DNA of 45,646 bases from Vibrio sp. 10N.261.45.E2 (GCF_002875705.1 NZ_MCZZ01000014.1:1-45646), one strand, 5' to 3'. Shown: positions 1 through 10,945, numbered from the stretch's first letter. Numbers and translations: made by a program. Notes: generated by a model from the sequence alone, not told the origin.

Positions 1-135
1 ATCTCAATCATTTTATTAATCACTTTGTTAATTTTTATTTAAATTTCACCCAATAGGGTGATGATAGTAATTTAACAAAATGAACTAATATTAATACGTT
101 CGATATCGATACAATTAAAAAGTGTTGGCTACTGT

Positions 136-894
136 ATGGTTAAAAAAAATAATAACGAATTGACAAACCCAAGCATCTCCTATCTTCCGAACGAACTGGA
201 AAGTGAAGTTCGTGAAGGGCTAGAAAAAGTTGGAGTTGAACATGTGAGCCTAATCATTTTGTCCAAAGGTAAGGACATTGTTTTTGAAAGTTTAGAGAGT
301 ATTTCAAATAGAATATCCATTAGCAAAAGAATATCGGAGAGCATTGAAAGCTATTTTGACGCAGCCATGTGCCATGAGAAAAACATTTTGCACTTTACCT
401 ATGACAATGTTTTGGAAAATCGCATATTTGATCACAAAAAGCTGTCAATAATCACCAATAAACTGAGCAAATATTCTGTTTATTCTCCGCTAAACTACGA
501 TCATAGAATGGTAGCTATCTTTCACAGCGTTGAATCATTATCTGAACATCAAACTAAGCACTTACAACTGGTCGCTAATATCATGATAGCCTGGTCCAAC
601 TCATGGGTTGCCCACAACACTATGTTGCGCTACTGGAAAAAGTACTCCGAACCTAAGAACATAGATATTACTTCAACGTTAACCAAATCAGAATTCAACG
701 TTTTAGAGTTATTGATAAAAGGGTTCACTGGGCCAGAGATATCCAGCATTAGAAACGTATCAAAGGAAACCGTACGAACTCAAATCAAGAGTATTCTTCA
801 TAAGACTCACTGTCATAGTCAAAACCAACTGATATCGAGATTTTCTCAATCTCAATGGACTATCAATTGTCTCCACCGAGGCGTTTACTCTTAA
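136..894 (+). CDS. LuxR-family transcriptional regulator (solo)
   Basis: A 252-residue cytoplasmic protein with a C-terminal LuxR/GerE-type helix-turn-helix at about residues 182-245. The stretch begins LTKSEFNVLELLIKG and continues with GPEISSIRNVSKETVRTQIK, which fits the scaffold and recognition helices. The N-terminal 180 residues do not show the conserved acyl-homoserine-lactone pocket pattern as far as I can read, nor a receiver aspartate pattern, so the input signal is unknown. No strong ribosome binding site precedes the ATG. A diguanylate cyclase gene begins 66 bases downstream on the same strand, so the two may form a unit linking this regulator to c-di-GMP; that is inference from spacing only. 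Confidence 0.85.
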   Translation: MVKKNNNELTNPSISYLPNELESEVREGLEKVGVEHVSLIILSKGKDIVFESLESISNRISISKRISESIESYFDAAMCHEKNILHFTYDNVLENRIFDHKKLSIITNKLSKYSVYSPLNYDHRMVAIFHSVESLSEHQTKHLQLVANIMIAWSNSWVAHNTMLRYWKKYSEPKNIDITSTLTKSEFNVLELLIKGFTGPEISSIRNVSKETVRTQIKSILHKTHCHSQNQLISRFSQSQWTINCLHRGVYS

Positions 895-960
895 AAATAG
901 CAAATGATATTGAATCAACTTCAAGTTGTCAGTTAATTAATGGTTAAAGGATAAACCGTC

Positions 961-2145
961 ATGAATATTCTTAACTTTCTGATTATAAAAAGGAACATAC
1001 TGATATCTTCACTAAGCTTACTAATACTGTTATTCCACTACAATAGTATTCATAGCTTGGTAAAAACAATAGAATTCGAAAAAGGGAAAAGAGAGGATTT
1101 AATCTCAAACCTAATTATAAATAATATCGATTACAACCTCTCTTTTTTAAAAAAAATTCTTGCTGACCTTGAAAAATCCACGTTTTTAGAAAGTAAAGAA
1201 TCTAACGCTGGGAAGGTAGGCAAAGATTTTTTACATGATGTAAAAAGTCGCTTCAATTTAAATTATTATTTTGAAAAGATCTCCCCTTCAAATGCACAAA
1301 ACATAATACTTCAAGACCAAAAAAATCAATATTATCTACTTTCAGGAAAACCCATTCGCATTGTCTTTTCCTCTTCCTTATCACCTGATTCAGAAAAAAC
1401 ATACCTCAAAGTAACACCTGTATCCCTGCTTTCACTCGATTTATATCAATTAGACTCGCGGAAAAATCGGTACTTTCATCTGATTAAAGTACCGTTACCA
1501 GTTTTCAATGGAAATGTACTCATCTTCGATGATATGACAAGTTCAGCTATCGAGCTAAAAAATGAGCTGCAAAGCCTCGTAGAGATCCTATTACTTCTTC
1601 TTGCTAGCTATATTCTCTTGGCGACTTTTGCAAAATATCAACACAATACCAACATAAAACTGGCTTCAGACGCCTTAACTGGGCTAAAGAATCGAGCCTA
1701 TTTACAATCAGCAAACGTAAGATTAAAGCACGACCACCTTAAACATGCGTGTATCTGCGTGATTGTTATCGACCTCGATTATTTTAAAGATATCAATGAT
1801 CAATATGGCCACCCAACCGGAGACGATATCCTCATCAGAGTTGCAAGTATTTTGGCCGATAATGTACGAAGCAATGACGAATGCTACCGCATTGGCGGGG
1901 ATGAGTTCATTGTCATCGTTAAATCTCAGACCCTGTCTGATACTAAGAAATTAGCCGAGAGACTGAGAGAGAAAATTGCTGAAGATGAACAGCTTCATAT
2001 CATGTCTAGGGGAGGTATATCAGCATCATTAGGACTCGCGGTATTGTTACCTAACCAACCTATTGAAGAGGTCGTATCAATTGCAGATGAGATGCTTTAC
2101 CAAGCTAAGAGACAAGGGCGAAACTTAGTGCAGAGTTACATTTAG
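961..2145 (+). CDS. Membrane-anchored GGDEF diguanylate cyclase
   Basis: A 394-residue protein predicted to make cyclic di-GMP from two GTP. It has an N-terminal membrane segment (about residues 10-28), a roughly 170-residue presumably periplasmic sensor region, a second membrane segment (about 206-224), then a GGDEF domain. The active-site GGDEF is intact at residues 312-316. The sequence RSND lies exactly five residues before it, matching the RxxD product-inhibition I-site. The DALTGLKNR motif opens the domain. AAAGGA sits a good distance before the ATG. The sensor region is not one I recognise. The preceding LuxR-type gene may be co-transcribed. Confidence 0.93.
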   Translation: MNILNFLIIKRNILISSLSLLILLFHYNSIHSLVKTIEFEKGKREDLISNLIINNIDYNLSFLKKILADLEKSTFLESKESNAGKVGKDFLHDVKSRFNLNYYFEKISPSNAQNIILQDQKNQYYLLSGKPIRIVFSSSLSPDSEKTYLKVTPVSLLSLDLYQLDSRKNRYFHLIKVPLPVFNGNVLIFDDMTSSAIELKNELQSLVEILLLLLASYILLATFAKYQHNTNIKLASDALTGLKNRAYLQSANVRLKHDHLKHACICVIVIDLDYFKDINDQYGHPTGDDILIRVASILADNVRSNDECYRIGGDEFIVIVKSQTLSDTKKLAERLREKIAEDEQLHIMSRGGISASLGLAVLLPNQPIEEVVSIADEMLYQAKRQGRNLVQSYI

Positions 2146-2297
2146 ACGTAGCTACTTAGACTTTGTATAAACGACTGCAAAGTCTACAAAACAGAGTCAA
2201 AATTGTATTACTCTCGACTAAATGGTACCTCCACTAGTCACTGACTAGCATACAAAGTCCATGATATTTGTTCATAACCTCAAATCTAGATCGACTT

Positions 2298-3209
2298 ATG
2301 AAGCACTCAGATTTCAACCTAATACCCATCTTCGTTGCTGTTATGGAAGAACTAAGCCTTAGTAAAGCCGCTCATCGTTTAAACATGAGCCAACCCGCTG
2401 TGAGCCAAAGTATCCATAAGCTTAAAATTCTGTTTGATGATCCTCTTTTCTTTCGTGAAAGTCATGGTGTTTCCCCTAGCAAGCTAGCTAAAAGTATTTA
2501 TCCCCAACTGTCCGCCGCGGTTCATCAAATCAAACTCACAGCCCCACCTCTTTCAAACTTTAATCCAGAAACCAGTTCCCGAAAGTTCATGATTTCAACT
2601 GCATCTGTATTCGGACTGAGTATTCTTTCTGTTGTTTCGAATCTTATATTTACGCAAGCTCCTAAGGTAAAAGTTAAGGCGGATTCAAACTTAGCGCACA
2701 AAGACATGAGTTCATTGCTCAGAAACCACTATGACTTGTCGATAGATATTGATCATGGGCAATATCCTGGACTCAAATCTGAAGAGATCTTACGGGAAGA
2801 GTTATGTGTTTTATGTCACGTAAACCACCCTCGCTTAACAAACCCAACAGTATCAATTGAGCAATTTTTGTCAGAAAAACATGTCGTGCACACCACATCC
2901 AATCAGAAACAACCTTATTTACACGACAAAGGATTGGATTATGGTGATATCCTGAAACAACGAGATATAGCGTGGAGCGCGAACAGCATCGTTGAAATGA
3001 TGAGTATCATTGAAAATAGCCACCATGTTTGTTTGTTCCCGAAGCGGTTACTTAATAAATACCTTCAACATTCAGATTTAAAACTCCTACCCTGTGATTT
3101 CATTTCAGAAAGTGTAAACGTCGCGATGTTTTGGCATCCAGCTCAACACGATGACATAGGACATCGCTGGCTAAGAGACCTGATTTCTGAAGCGAGCTAT
3201 TGTAGCTAA
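2298..3209 (+). CDS. LysR-family transcriptional regulator
   Basis: A LysR-type regulator with the N-terminal winged helix-turn-helix at residues 5-65 (SLSKAAHRLNMSQPAVSQSI) followed by an effector-binding domain. I chose the ATG at 2298, giving 303 residues starting MKHSDFNLIPIF. An upstream TTG at 2268 keeps the frame open but adds an atypical extension. The domain architecture resembles the LeuO/NodD-like branch, where the first helix reads DLNLL or similar. The gene is followed by a LysR gene on the opposite strand, ending tail to tail. Its target is not evident, and the effector cannot be inferred. Confidence 0.88.
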   Translation: MKHSDFNLIPIFVAVMEELSLSKAAHRLNMSQPAVSQSIHKLKILFDDPLFFRESHGVSPSKLAKSIYPQLSAAVHQIKLTAPPLSNFNPETSSRKFMISTASVFGLSILSVVSNLIFTQAPKVKVKADSNLAHKDMSSLLRNHYDLSIDIDHGQYPGLKSEEILREELCVLCHVNHPRLTNPTVSIEQFLSEKHVVHTTSNQKQPYLHDKGLDYGDILKQRDIAWSANSIVEMMSIIENSHHVCLFPKRLLNKYLQHSDLKLLPCDFISESVNVAMFWHPAQHDDIGHRWLRDLISEASYCS

Positions 3210-3267
3210 CTGAGCTAGCACTCCTTGCTCCAGCTCCCAGGCGGCCAGTGACACCTCTAGTTTCTTG

Positions 3268-4149
3268 TTAGAGGCTTAATCTTGGTTGAATAAAATCAAT
3301 AAACGCCGAGATTCGTTTAGAAACAGAAGACGACTTATAGTAAACGGCATTCACTCGTTCTCGGTCTGTATTGGCAAGTTTATCTTGTTCCAAAATAGGG
3401 ATCAGACGCCCTGCTGCCATATCTTCCTGCACCATAAACCCCGACAAACAAGCAATCCCATTTCCAGCTAGTGCGAGTTGACGCACTGTTTCACCATTAC
3501 TGGCTGTCACAGTTGGCGCGACATAGCTTTGGTTTGGCAAAGGCCAGTGATTAAGTACCTTGTTTCCTGCAAAGCCGACGATCTGATGCGAACTCAAATC
3601 TTCTGGTTTAGTGGGCACCCCACGCTTAGCAAGATAGTCAGGCGACGCTACGATGTGGAGTAAGCTTTTCCCTAAAGGGCGGGCATGAAGTGTTGAATCG
3701 GACAACTTACCGATTCGAATCGCAACATCGGTTCTCTTTTCTAGAAGATCAACAAAGCCCTCGTTGGAAGTGAGTTCCAATTCAATGTCTGGATAAGCTT
3801 CTTTGAATGACTGCACCAAAGGCACCAATTGGTGAAAAACAAATGGGCTTGCCGCATCAACTCTTAAACGACCTTTTGGTAATTCTCCGCGCGACACAAT
3901 TTCCTCTTCTGCGCTCTGAATCATCTGTAGCCCTAACCTTACTGAATCGACAAACTGCCGCCCTTCTTCTGTCAATTCCACGCGCCTCGTTGTTCGGTTG
4001 AATATTGAGACTCCGAGTTTCGATTCAACCTTACTCACCGAGCGAGATACCTTGGCCACTTGAACGTCTAATGCTTCTGCCGCTGCAGAGAACCCACCAG
4101 CATCGACCACAGTAAGTACCATTTCTAAATCATCTGAACGGGTTAGCAT
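3268..4149 (-). CDS. LysR-family regulator, divergent to an MFS exporter
   Basis: A 293-residue LysR protein. The helix-turn-helix is within residues 1-60 (GGFSAAAEALDVQVAKVSRS) and an intact substrate-binding domain follows, with the common GRLRVDAASPF start of subdomain I at about residue 92. It has the organisation of the CrgA/YhjC-like LysR branch. It is transcribed away from the MFS gene that begins 281 bases from its start, the usual arrangement for a LysR protein controlling the divergent transporter. That regulatory link is inferred. The protein is full length with no sign of decay. Confidence 0.9.
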   Translation of the reverse strand: MLTRSDDLEMVLTVVDAGGFSAAAEALDVQVAKVSRSVSKVESKLGVSIFNRTTRRVELTEEGRQFVDSVRLGLQMIQSAEEEIVSRGELPKGRLRVDAASPFVFHQLVPLVQSFKEAYPDIELELTSNEGFVDLLEKRTDVAIRIGKLSDSTLHARPLGKSLLHIVASPDYLAKRGVPTKPEDLSSHQIVGFAGNKVLNHWPLPNQSYVAPTVTASNGETVRQLALAGNGIACLSGFMVQEDMAAGRLIPILEQDKLANTDRERVNAVYYKSSSVSKRISAFIDFIQPRLSL

Positions 4150-4430
4150 GAGGCTCCTTCGTTATTTTCATTTTAGTTATGCTCCTTTCTTTAGTGCTCA
4201 TCACAGCTCAAATCATCCGTTTCTTTTAACTTTCATCCACTTATTTTTATGATCGTCTAACTCTTCAATTATTGCAAATATCACAAAGGTTATTTGTTAA
4301 TGGCAATGTTTTTCACAAATATATTTTGCTAGATAATCCTCGCCATCAAACGAAGCGCGCCTATTGCAGTCACAAGCTGCCCCATTTTATCGCGCTCGGT
4401 ATTTAACAAAACACAGTAAGAGAGATGATT

Positions 4431-5618
4431 ATGCCATTAGCATTACTTGCATTGACGCTCAGCGCCTTTGCCATCGGAACCACAGAATTTGTCATCGTAG
4501 GCTTAATCCCTACCATGGCAAGCGACTTAAATGTATCTCTGCCATCGGCAGGTCTATTAGTTAGTTTATACGCGCTTGGCGTTGCTATTGGTGCACCAGT
4601 GCTCACGGCGTTAACGGGGAAATGGAACCGTAAGGTGGTGTTGTTATCCGTAATGTCTCTATTTGTTGTCGGTAACTTACTGGCGTGGCAGGCTCCAGGC
4701 TATAGCACGTTGATCGCCGCACGAATTTTGACTGGTCTTGCCCATGGTGTGTTCTTCTCTATTGGCTCAACCATCGCGACAGGTTTGGTTTCAAAAGATA
4801 AAGCTGCCAGTGCCATTGCCATCATGTTTACAGGTTTAACTGTTGCATTGGTAACAGGCGTACCACTGGGCACTTATATCGGCCAAACTTTTGGCTGGCA
4901 AGCGACCTTCTTGATCGTTGCATTGCTTGGTCTTATTGCTCTTATCGGTAGCGCTATCTTGGTTCCAAGCAACCTTAAACAACCACCAGCAGCTAAGATT
5001 TCGGCACAAATAAAAGTTCTAACTCAACCACGATTACTCTTAGTTTACGCTATCACGGCACTCGGCTATGGCGGTACATTCACAGCCTTTACGTTCCTAG
5101 CTCCAATACTAGAAAACGTATCAGGGTTTGATTCAAGCTCTATCAGCCTAATCATGTTGGTCTACGGTGTGTCAGTAGCGGTGGGTAACATATGGGGCGG
5201 TAAAATGGCCGATAAGATGGGCCCAATTAAAGCGCTGACCGTTATCTTCTCAGGTTTAGCTGCAGTATTAGTGGTATTCAACTTTACCGCAGTAAACCCT
5301 TACGCAGCTGTTGCGACCATCTTGGTTTGGGGTGCATTCGCGTTCGGTAACGTTCCAGGCCTGCAAGTTTACGTGGTTAAGCTGGCTGAGAAGTACACAC
5401 CTGACGCAGTCGATGTAGCTTCTGGGTTGAACATTGCAGCCTTCAATGTTGGCATTGCATTGGGTTCATGGGGCGGTGGTTTGATTGTGGCGAAATCTGG
5501 ATTAATGAACACCCCTTGGGTAGGTGCAGTGATTGTTTTAGTCGCTCTTGGACTGACTCGATTCAGTGGTGCGTTAGATAAGAAGCAAGCACAACAAGCT
5601 GTTCCATCTAGCATCTAG
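4431..5618 (+). CDS. MFS efflux transporter, YdhP/AraJ-like DHA1 family
   Basis: A 12-helix major facilitator protein of 395 residues from the ATG at 4431. The ATG at 4425 lies too close to the AAGAGAG ribosome site, so the second is preferred. The opening FAIGTTEFVIVGLIPTMA is typical of the AraJ/YdhP drug:proton antiporter group. A loop 2-3 signature-like stretch (GKWNRKVVLLSV) and the ARILTGLAHGVFF segment in helix 4 follow. The likely job is proton-driven export of a small molecule from the cytoplasm; the substrate is unknown. The stop codon lies inside a 7-bp tandem repeat. The adjacent divergent LysR gene is its probable regulator. Confidence 0.9.
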   Translation: MPLALLALTLSAFAIGTTEFVIVGLIPTMASDLNVSLPSAGLLVSLYALGVAIGAPVLTALTGKWNRKVVLLSVMSLFVVGNLLAWQAPGYSTLIAARILTGLAHGVFFSIGSTIATGLVSKDKAASAIAIMFTGLTVALVTGVPLGTYIGQTFGWQATFLIVALLGLIALIGSAILVPSNLKQPPAAKISAQIKVLTQPRLLLVYAITALGYGGTFTAFTFLAPILENVSGFDSSSISLIMLVYGVSVAVGNIWGGKMADKMGPIKALTVIFSGLAAVLVVFNFTAVNPYAAVATILVWGAFAFGNVPGLQVYVVKLAEKYTPDAVDVASGLNIAAFNVGIALGSWGGGLIVAKSGLMNTPWVGAVIVLVALGLTRFSGALDKKQAQQAVPSSI

Positions 5619-5632
5619 CATCTAGCATCTAG
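5605..5632 (+). repeat. Tandem heptanucleotide CATCTAG x4 at the MFS gene end
   Basis: Four exact copies of CATCTAG. The stop codon TAG (5616-5618) is part of the second copy, so the last two residues and the stop are made by the repeat. Changing the copy number would barely alter the protein. Confidence 0.95.
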
Positions 5633-5643
5633 CAAGAATAGAA

Positions 5644-5679
5644 AAACAAAGCCCGGACCTAGGTTCGGGCTTTGTTTAT
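5644..5679 (+). terminator. Rho-independent terminator, probably bidirectional
   Basis: The arms AACAAAGCCCG and CGGGCTTTGTT form a strong stem around GACCTAGGTT. It lies between the convergent MFS and acetyltransferase genes and can serve both. Confidence 0.85.
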
Positions 5680-5688
5680 GAAATATCA

Positions 5689-6252
5689 TTATTGTTCGTT
5701 ATCAATCAGCTTCAAAACTTTACACGGGTTACCCACCGCAACCACATTATCTGGGATGTCTTTAGTCACCACGCTGCCTGCACCAATCACACTGTTATTA
5801 CCAATGTTCACGCCAGGGCAGATAATCACGCCAGCACCAATCCATGCATTGTCACTAATGGTGATTGGGGTGCCGAACTCAACACCGTCGTCAACACGAC
5901 TCTTCACATCCAGTGGGTGTCCTGCTGTGAGCACTTGAACATTTGGAGCGAAAAGTACATTGTCGCCAATGGTCACTTCTGCCACATCCAAAACAACACA
6001 ATTGAAGTTAGCGTAAAAGTTTTTACCTAACTTAATGTTCGAGCCATAGTCACAGCGAAATGGTGGTTCTAAATATGCGCCTTCAGAATCAGGAATCAGC
6101 GTATCGATCGCTGTGCGCCATTCATCACTATCTGGGATACTGTTGTTGAGTGTTCTTAGTACCTTACGGCACTCAATTCGTTCAGCATACAGCTCTTCAT
6201 CCCACGCTAGGTAAGGTTCCCCTGCTAGCATTTTTTGCTTTTCTGTTTTCAC
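5689..6252 (-). CDS. maa: Maltose/galactoside O-acetyltransferase family protein
   Basis: A 187-residue hexapeptide-repeat acyltransferase that would move acetyl from acetyl-CoA to a sugar hydroxyl in the cytoplasm. The N-terminal Mac domain reads EKQKMLAGEPYLAWDEEL, as in Maa. The left-handed beta-helix carries repeated [LIV]GxxxxI triplets, and the catalytic histidine lies in LTAGHPLD. The C-terminal VVAVGNPCKVLK is the usual family ending. It is the last of three minus-strand genes after the AscB-like glucosidase and its LacI regulator, but a 183-base gap separates it from the regulator gene. A second paralogue lies at 38.3 kb. The sugar specificity cannot be read from sequence. Confidence 0.88.
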   Translation of the reverse strand: MKTEKQKMLAGEPYLAWDEELYAERIECRKVLRTLNNSIPDSDEWRTAIDTLIPDSEGAYLEPPFRCDYGSNIKLGKNFYANFNCVVLDVAEVTIGDNVLFAPNVQVLTAGHPLDVKSRVDDGVEFGTPITISDNAWIGAGVIICPGVNIGNNSVIGAGSVVTKDIPDNVVAVGNPCKVLKLIDNEQ

Positions 6253-6435
6253 GTTACTTACCTGTTCTCACACTACTGACTTGTTTTCGCATTACTGACC
6301 TAATGGTGGTCAAGTCATCGACCAAAAACGCAATATCACACATCTAAATAACCGTGAATAAGGAGTGTTTAAGCTTGATTTAATAGATGCGCAGCTCGTC
6401 ACTTTTTGTAGATGAATAACAAAGTTAAATCCGTG

Positions 6436-7434
6436 CTAATTTAGCTTCGCGATCGAATCACGCAACACCAAACTGCCAGTGGTATTGATAGTCGTCGCTT
6501 GCTCTGTTTCACCGACAATTTGCAGAATCGCTTTTTGCGTCATTTGCTCAAGTGGCACACTCACAGAGGTTAGGCTTGGTGTGAGGAAATCACCGACTTT
6601 ACTGTTATCAAAGCCAACAATAGAAATATCTTGAGGAAGTGAGTAACCCAGCTCCGTTAACGCCTTAATCGCGCCAATTGCCATGTCATCATTTTCGGAC
6701 AATATCGCAGTGAAGCTTACTTTGTTTTCCACTAAAGCTTGCGCGGCACGGTAACCACTCTCCATCGTCCAGTCGCCTTGAGCAACTTTAAACTCATCCA
6801 AAGTTATACCCTGCTTGGTTAACACATCTTGATAGGCTTGGTAACGTAGCTTATCGGTCGAAGAACCCGCTTTGCCACGAATGACTGCAATCTCGGTATG
6901 ACCTTGCTCGATGATGTGTTCAACCATCAAACAAGCGCTGTGATAATGGTCAGTGGTGATCGCGTGCTCTGGCTTCGATGGCATTTCTCGGTTGAGCACC
7001 AGAATCGGTGTGTCTGTGCTTTCGATGATCTGAGCTATCTCGCTTTCCGTTAAACATTGCGGATAGATGATGATGCCCGCGCACTTCATGTCGAGTAAAA
7101 AATTGATCGCCTTTCTTTCGTCTTCAGCGCTGTGTTTACCATCGGTGATCACCAGTTGGTGATTCGATTTTTCGCTATAAGAAGCCGCGTGATACATCAA
7201 GGAAGAGAAGTAAGGGCCGTTAAACAACTCATTAGTGATCACAAAGCCAATGAAGTTGGTCTTCTTAGTCGCCAATTGCTGAGCCAACAGGTTTGGTCGA
7301 TAGCCCGTTTCTTGAATCGCATCAAATACCTTTTTCACCACATCTGGGCGCACGATATTCTTGCCATTTAAGACACGAGAGACTGTCGACTTAGATACGC
7401 CTGCACGGTTCGCGACATCAAGCATTGTGACCAT
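6436..7434 (-). CDS. ascG: LacI-family repressor, AscG-like
   Basis: A 332-residue LacI/GalR regulator. The helix-turn-helix and hinge occupy residues 1-60 (MLDVANRAGVSKSTVSRVLN), with a periplasmic-binding-protein-like sugar domain behind. The core resembles E. coli AscG (for example GKHSAEDERKAINFLLDMKC). It follows the 6-phospho-beta-glucosidase gene on the same strand. Two copies of the operator expected for AscG, TGAAACCGGTTTCA and a one-base variant, lie upstream of that gene, so this protein most likely represses it. A hairpin with a T-run lies between the two genes. The symbol is given by similarity; the inducer is presumably a beta-glucoside phosphate or the free sugar. Confidence 0.88.
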   Translation of the reverse strand: MVTMLDVANRAGVSKSTVSRVLNGKNIVRPDVVKKVFDAIQETGYRPNLLAQQLATKKTNFIGFVITNELFNGPYFSSLMYHAASYSEKSNHQLVITDGKHSAEDERKAINFLLDMKCAGIIIYPQCLTESEIAQIIESTDTPILVLNREMPSKPEHAITTDHYHSACLMVEHIIEQGHTEIAVIRGKAGSSTDKLRYQAYQDVLTKQGITLDEFKVAQGDWTMESGYRAAQALVENKVSFTAILSENDDMAIGAIKALTELGYSLPQDISIVGFDNSKVGDFLTPSLTSVSVPLEQMTQKAILQIVGETEQATTINTTGSLVLRDSIAKLN

Positions 7435-7452
7435 TCGCTTCTTTTCCTTTAT

Positions 7453-7483
7453 AAAAAATTAGCCGACATAAGCCGACTAATTT
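7453..7483 (-). terminator. Hairpin with T-run between glucosidase and regulator genes
   Basis: On the minus strand TTAGTCGGC and GTCGGCTAA pair around TTAT and are followed by TTTTTTAT. It could end or attenuate transcripts of the glucosidase before the regulator gene. Confidence 0.6.
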
Positions 7484-7543
7484 AATGTTAATTCACATTG
7501 CGCGTAACTTTATATTACGTGTAACTGCGCAGCAAAACGCATT

Positions 7544-9001
<1,458 letters not shown>

Positions 9002-9045
9002 TTATTCGTGAAAAAGATCTGGAATAGAGCGCTCAACTGCAACTC

Positions 9046-9059
9046 TGAAACCGATTTCA
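9046..9059 (-). promoter_or_regulatory. AscG-type operator, downstream copy
   Basis: TGAAACCGATTTCA, a near-perfect palindrome one base different from the second copy. It lies between the predicted -10 and the glucosidase start and is centred 34 bases from the other site. Confidence 0.8.
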
Positions 9060-9068
9060 ATAAAAGCA

Positions 9069-9097
9069 AAGATACAGATTGAAACCGGTTTCAGCAA
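9069..9097 (-). promoter_or_regulatory. Predicted promoter of the glucosidase gene
   Basis: On the minus strand TTGCTG (complement of 9092-9097) and TATCTT (9069-9074) are separated by 17 bases. The perfect operator fills the spacer, so repressor binding would block polymerase directly. Confidence 0.65.
9080..9093 (-). promoter_or_regulatory. AscG-type operator, perfect palindrome
   Basis: TGAAACCGGTTTCA is a perfect 14-base palindrome that, as I recall, equals the reported E. coli AscG box. It sits within the promoter spacer of the glucosidase gene. Confidence 0.85.
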
Positions 9098-9155
9098 CAA
9101 TTAAAAGATCTTTTTTTTGATCGAGCAACGGGCTAATCAAAAGTCAGCAAGGCTA

Positions 9156-9695
9156 CTAATGCTCTTCAAAATACTGCTCGTGTTGTGGTTTGCCAGATTG
9201 ATCTTGAGTTCCAGGATAGAACTGAACGAGTGTCTGATCAGCTAGAGTAAGATGAATCCAACCCTCTTTGACTCTCAACCAATTGGTGCCATTGGTCTCA
9301 TAGACTGCAGGAAATTGGCCCCAACCTGATTCTGATACCTGGAGCTCTTTAAAGCGCTTAATCGGAGTGAGCTTGCTACTGTTGAGGTTTGCGTCAACAT
9401 AGACAGATAAAGGCTCGATGGCATCGTTTGGCTTGAACGTGTAGCAACTCACAGAGACTAGAGTGCGATCAAGCCACTGGTAGGATTGTGCGCCTGTTAA
9501 ATCGAAGACCGTGCAATCATTGAATTGAATCGCCCACTCTTGGTGATTCACAAAGCCTAGGTAACCTATAGGTTCTTGTGATAGAGCTTCTTGTGGTAGA
9601 GGTTCTTGTGATAGTGGAGCCACCTCTGAGACAGTATCAGAAACTGAACACCCCATAAGTCCAAGGCTAAAAATAAAACTCAACATGCGCTGCAT
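9156..9695 (-). CDS. Hypothetical lipoprotein
   Basis: A 179-residue protein with a lipoprotein signal: a basic start, a hydrophobic core, and lipobox LMGC with the modified cysteine at residue 16. A short linker with imperfect repeats (LSQEPLPQEALSQEP) follows, then a folded-looking domain with two cysteines that could form a disulfide. It would be anchored in the cell envelope. I do not recognise the domain. It stands alone, divergent from the DUF1254 genes. The function is unknown. Confidence 0.75.
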   Translation of the reverse strand: MQRMLSFIFSLGLMGCSVSDTVSEVAPLSQEPLPQEALSQEPIGYLGFVNHQEWAIQFNDCTVFDLTGAQSYQWLDRTLVSVSCYTFKPNDAIEPLSVYVDANLNSSKLTPIKRFKELQVSESGWGQFPAVYETNGTNWLRVKEGWIHLTLADQTLVQFYPGTQDQSGKPQHEQYFEEH

Positions 9696-9961
9696 ATAAA
9701 CGTCCCGTATTTAATGAGTGAGAAGATAACCAAACCTCTCTATTCATCTTAGTATCCTAACAGCATAGATTGCTATCGGACTCGCAGTAATGAACAGGTT
9801 TAATAATCGATACCTATTCCAACTCATTTCGCAACTCAGCCACCAACTAAACGCGACAAAAACATCACTATCAGTGATATCTTAAATCATCACCGCTCTA
9901 TTTTTAGAGCTATTAATCACAGACATAATGTTCGCAAGTTAATCAAACTTTGAGAGCATCC

Positions 9962-10945
9962 ATGAAAAAAACCACCCTAGTTACCCTAATGGCATTGGCT
10001 TCTTCTGGCCTTATTGCTGCTGAAGTAACCAAAGAGAACTACGTTGAAGCAGAAACAGACTGGTACTTTTCTGGCGTACAAAACAATGCGGGGGTCAACA
10101 CATGGATGCACGACGCTCCGGTAAGTATTGATAATCAGCAAGTCATTCGCTCAAACCGCGACGTGGTGTACTCGATTGCAATTGTCGACGTATCACAAGG
10201 CGCAACCTTTACCGTTCCAAATTCAGAGCACTACCAAATTATCCACCTAATGGATGAACAGCACCTATCACACCAAGTCGTGTCTCGTGGTGAATCACTA
10301 ACCATCAATGCTGATGATATCAACGGTGAGTATGTTTACCTGCTCGCACGTACCAAAATTGCAGGTGATGACACCGCTGAACGTCAAGCACAGCTACAGA
10401 TCAAAACTAATTCTTCACGCCCTTACCAAGGTAAAGGCTATTCAGAAGCGGACGTACAAGCACTGCGTAACCAGCTCGTTATGGAGTTTGTTAAAGGCGA
10501 AGTGAAGATCCTAGAGCACATGTCTTTTGTAAAAAAGATTGAGCAAGCGGACCCAACCTCCTATATCTACGCGACAGCGGTTGGTTATGGCGGCCTGCCA
10601 TCATACGAAGCTCAATACTTACCCTACGTGGTAGGTGGTGGCTCAGATAAAGCGTGCCAAACCTTCAACATGCCAAAGCCCGATCTCGATTATGCAAACG
10701 GTGGTTTCTTCTCACTCACCACTTACGATACCGCTGGCTGGATTGTAGAAGACAATTTCTACATCGGGCATGAAGAGATGAAAGATAACGGCGACACTTT
10801 TGAGGTTGCATTTAACTGCCCACAGTTATCGCACTCAATCGATGTAAAGGATGGCTGGACGGGGGTATGGCGCTTCTATAAGCCAAACAATGAAATGGAA
10901 TTCATCGAATTTATCGACGGTATTCGCTCTGTCAGCGTTCAATAA
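9962..10945 (+). CDS. Exported DUF1254/DUF1214 protein, first of a tandem pair
   Basis: A 327-residue exported protein from the ATG at 9962 (MKKTTLVTLMALASSG, a Sec signal peptide ending near ALIAAE). The upstream TTG at 9950 is an in-frame artefact. The N-terminal half fits DUF1254 (QVIRSNRDVVYSIAIVDVSQG) and the C-terminal third fits DUF1214 (GGFFSLTTYDTAGWIVEDNF). Proteins of this kind are common in marine bacteria and have no established activity that I know. The next gene is a paralogue 94 bases downstream and shares the NxDVVYxxxVVDxS motif. A LysR gene on the same strand follows both. Confidence 0.85.
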   Translation: MKKTTLVTLMALASSGLIAAEVTKENYVEAETDWYFSGVQNNAGVNTWMHDAPVSIDNQQVIRSNRDVVYSIAIVDVSQGATFTVPNSEHYQIIHLMDEQHLSHQVVSRGESLTINADDINGEYVYLLARTKIAGDDTAERQAQLQIKTNSSRPYQGKGYSEADVQALRNQLVMEFVKGEVKILEHMSFVKKIEQADPTSYIYATAVGYGGLPSYEAQYLPYVVGGGSDKACQTFNMPKPDLDYANGGFFSLTTYDTAGWIVEDNFYIGHEEMKDNGDTFEVAFNCPQLSHSIDVKDGWTGVWRFYKPNNEMEFIEFIDGIRSVSVQ

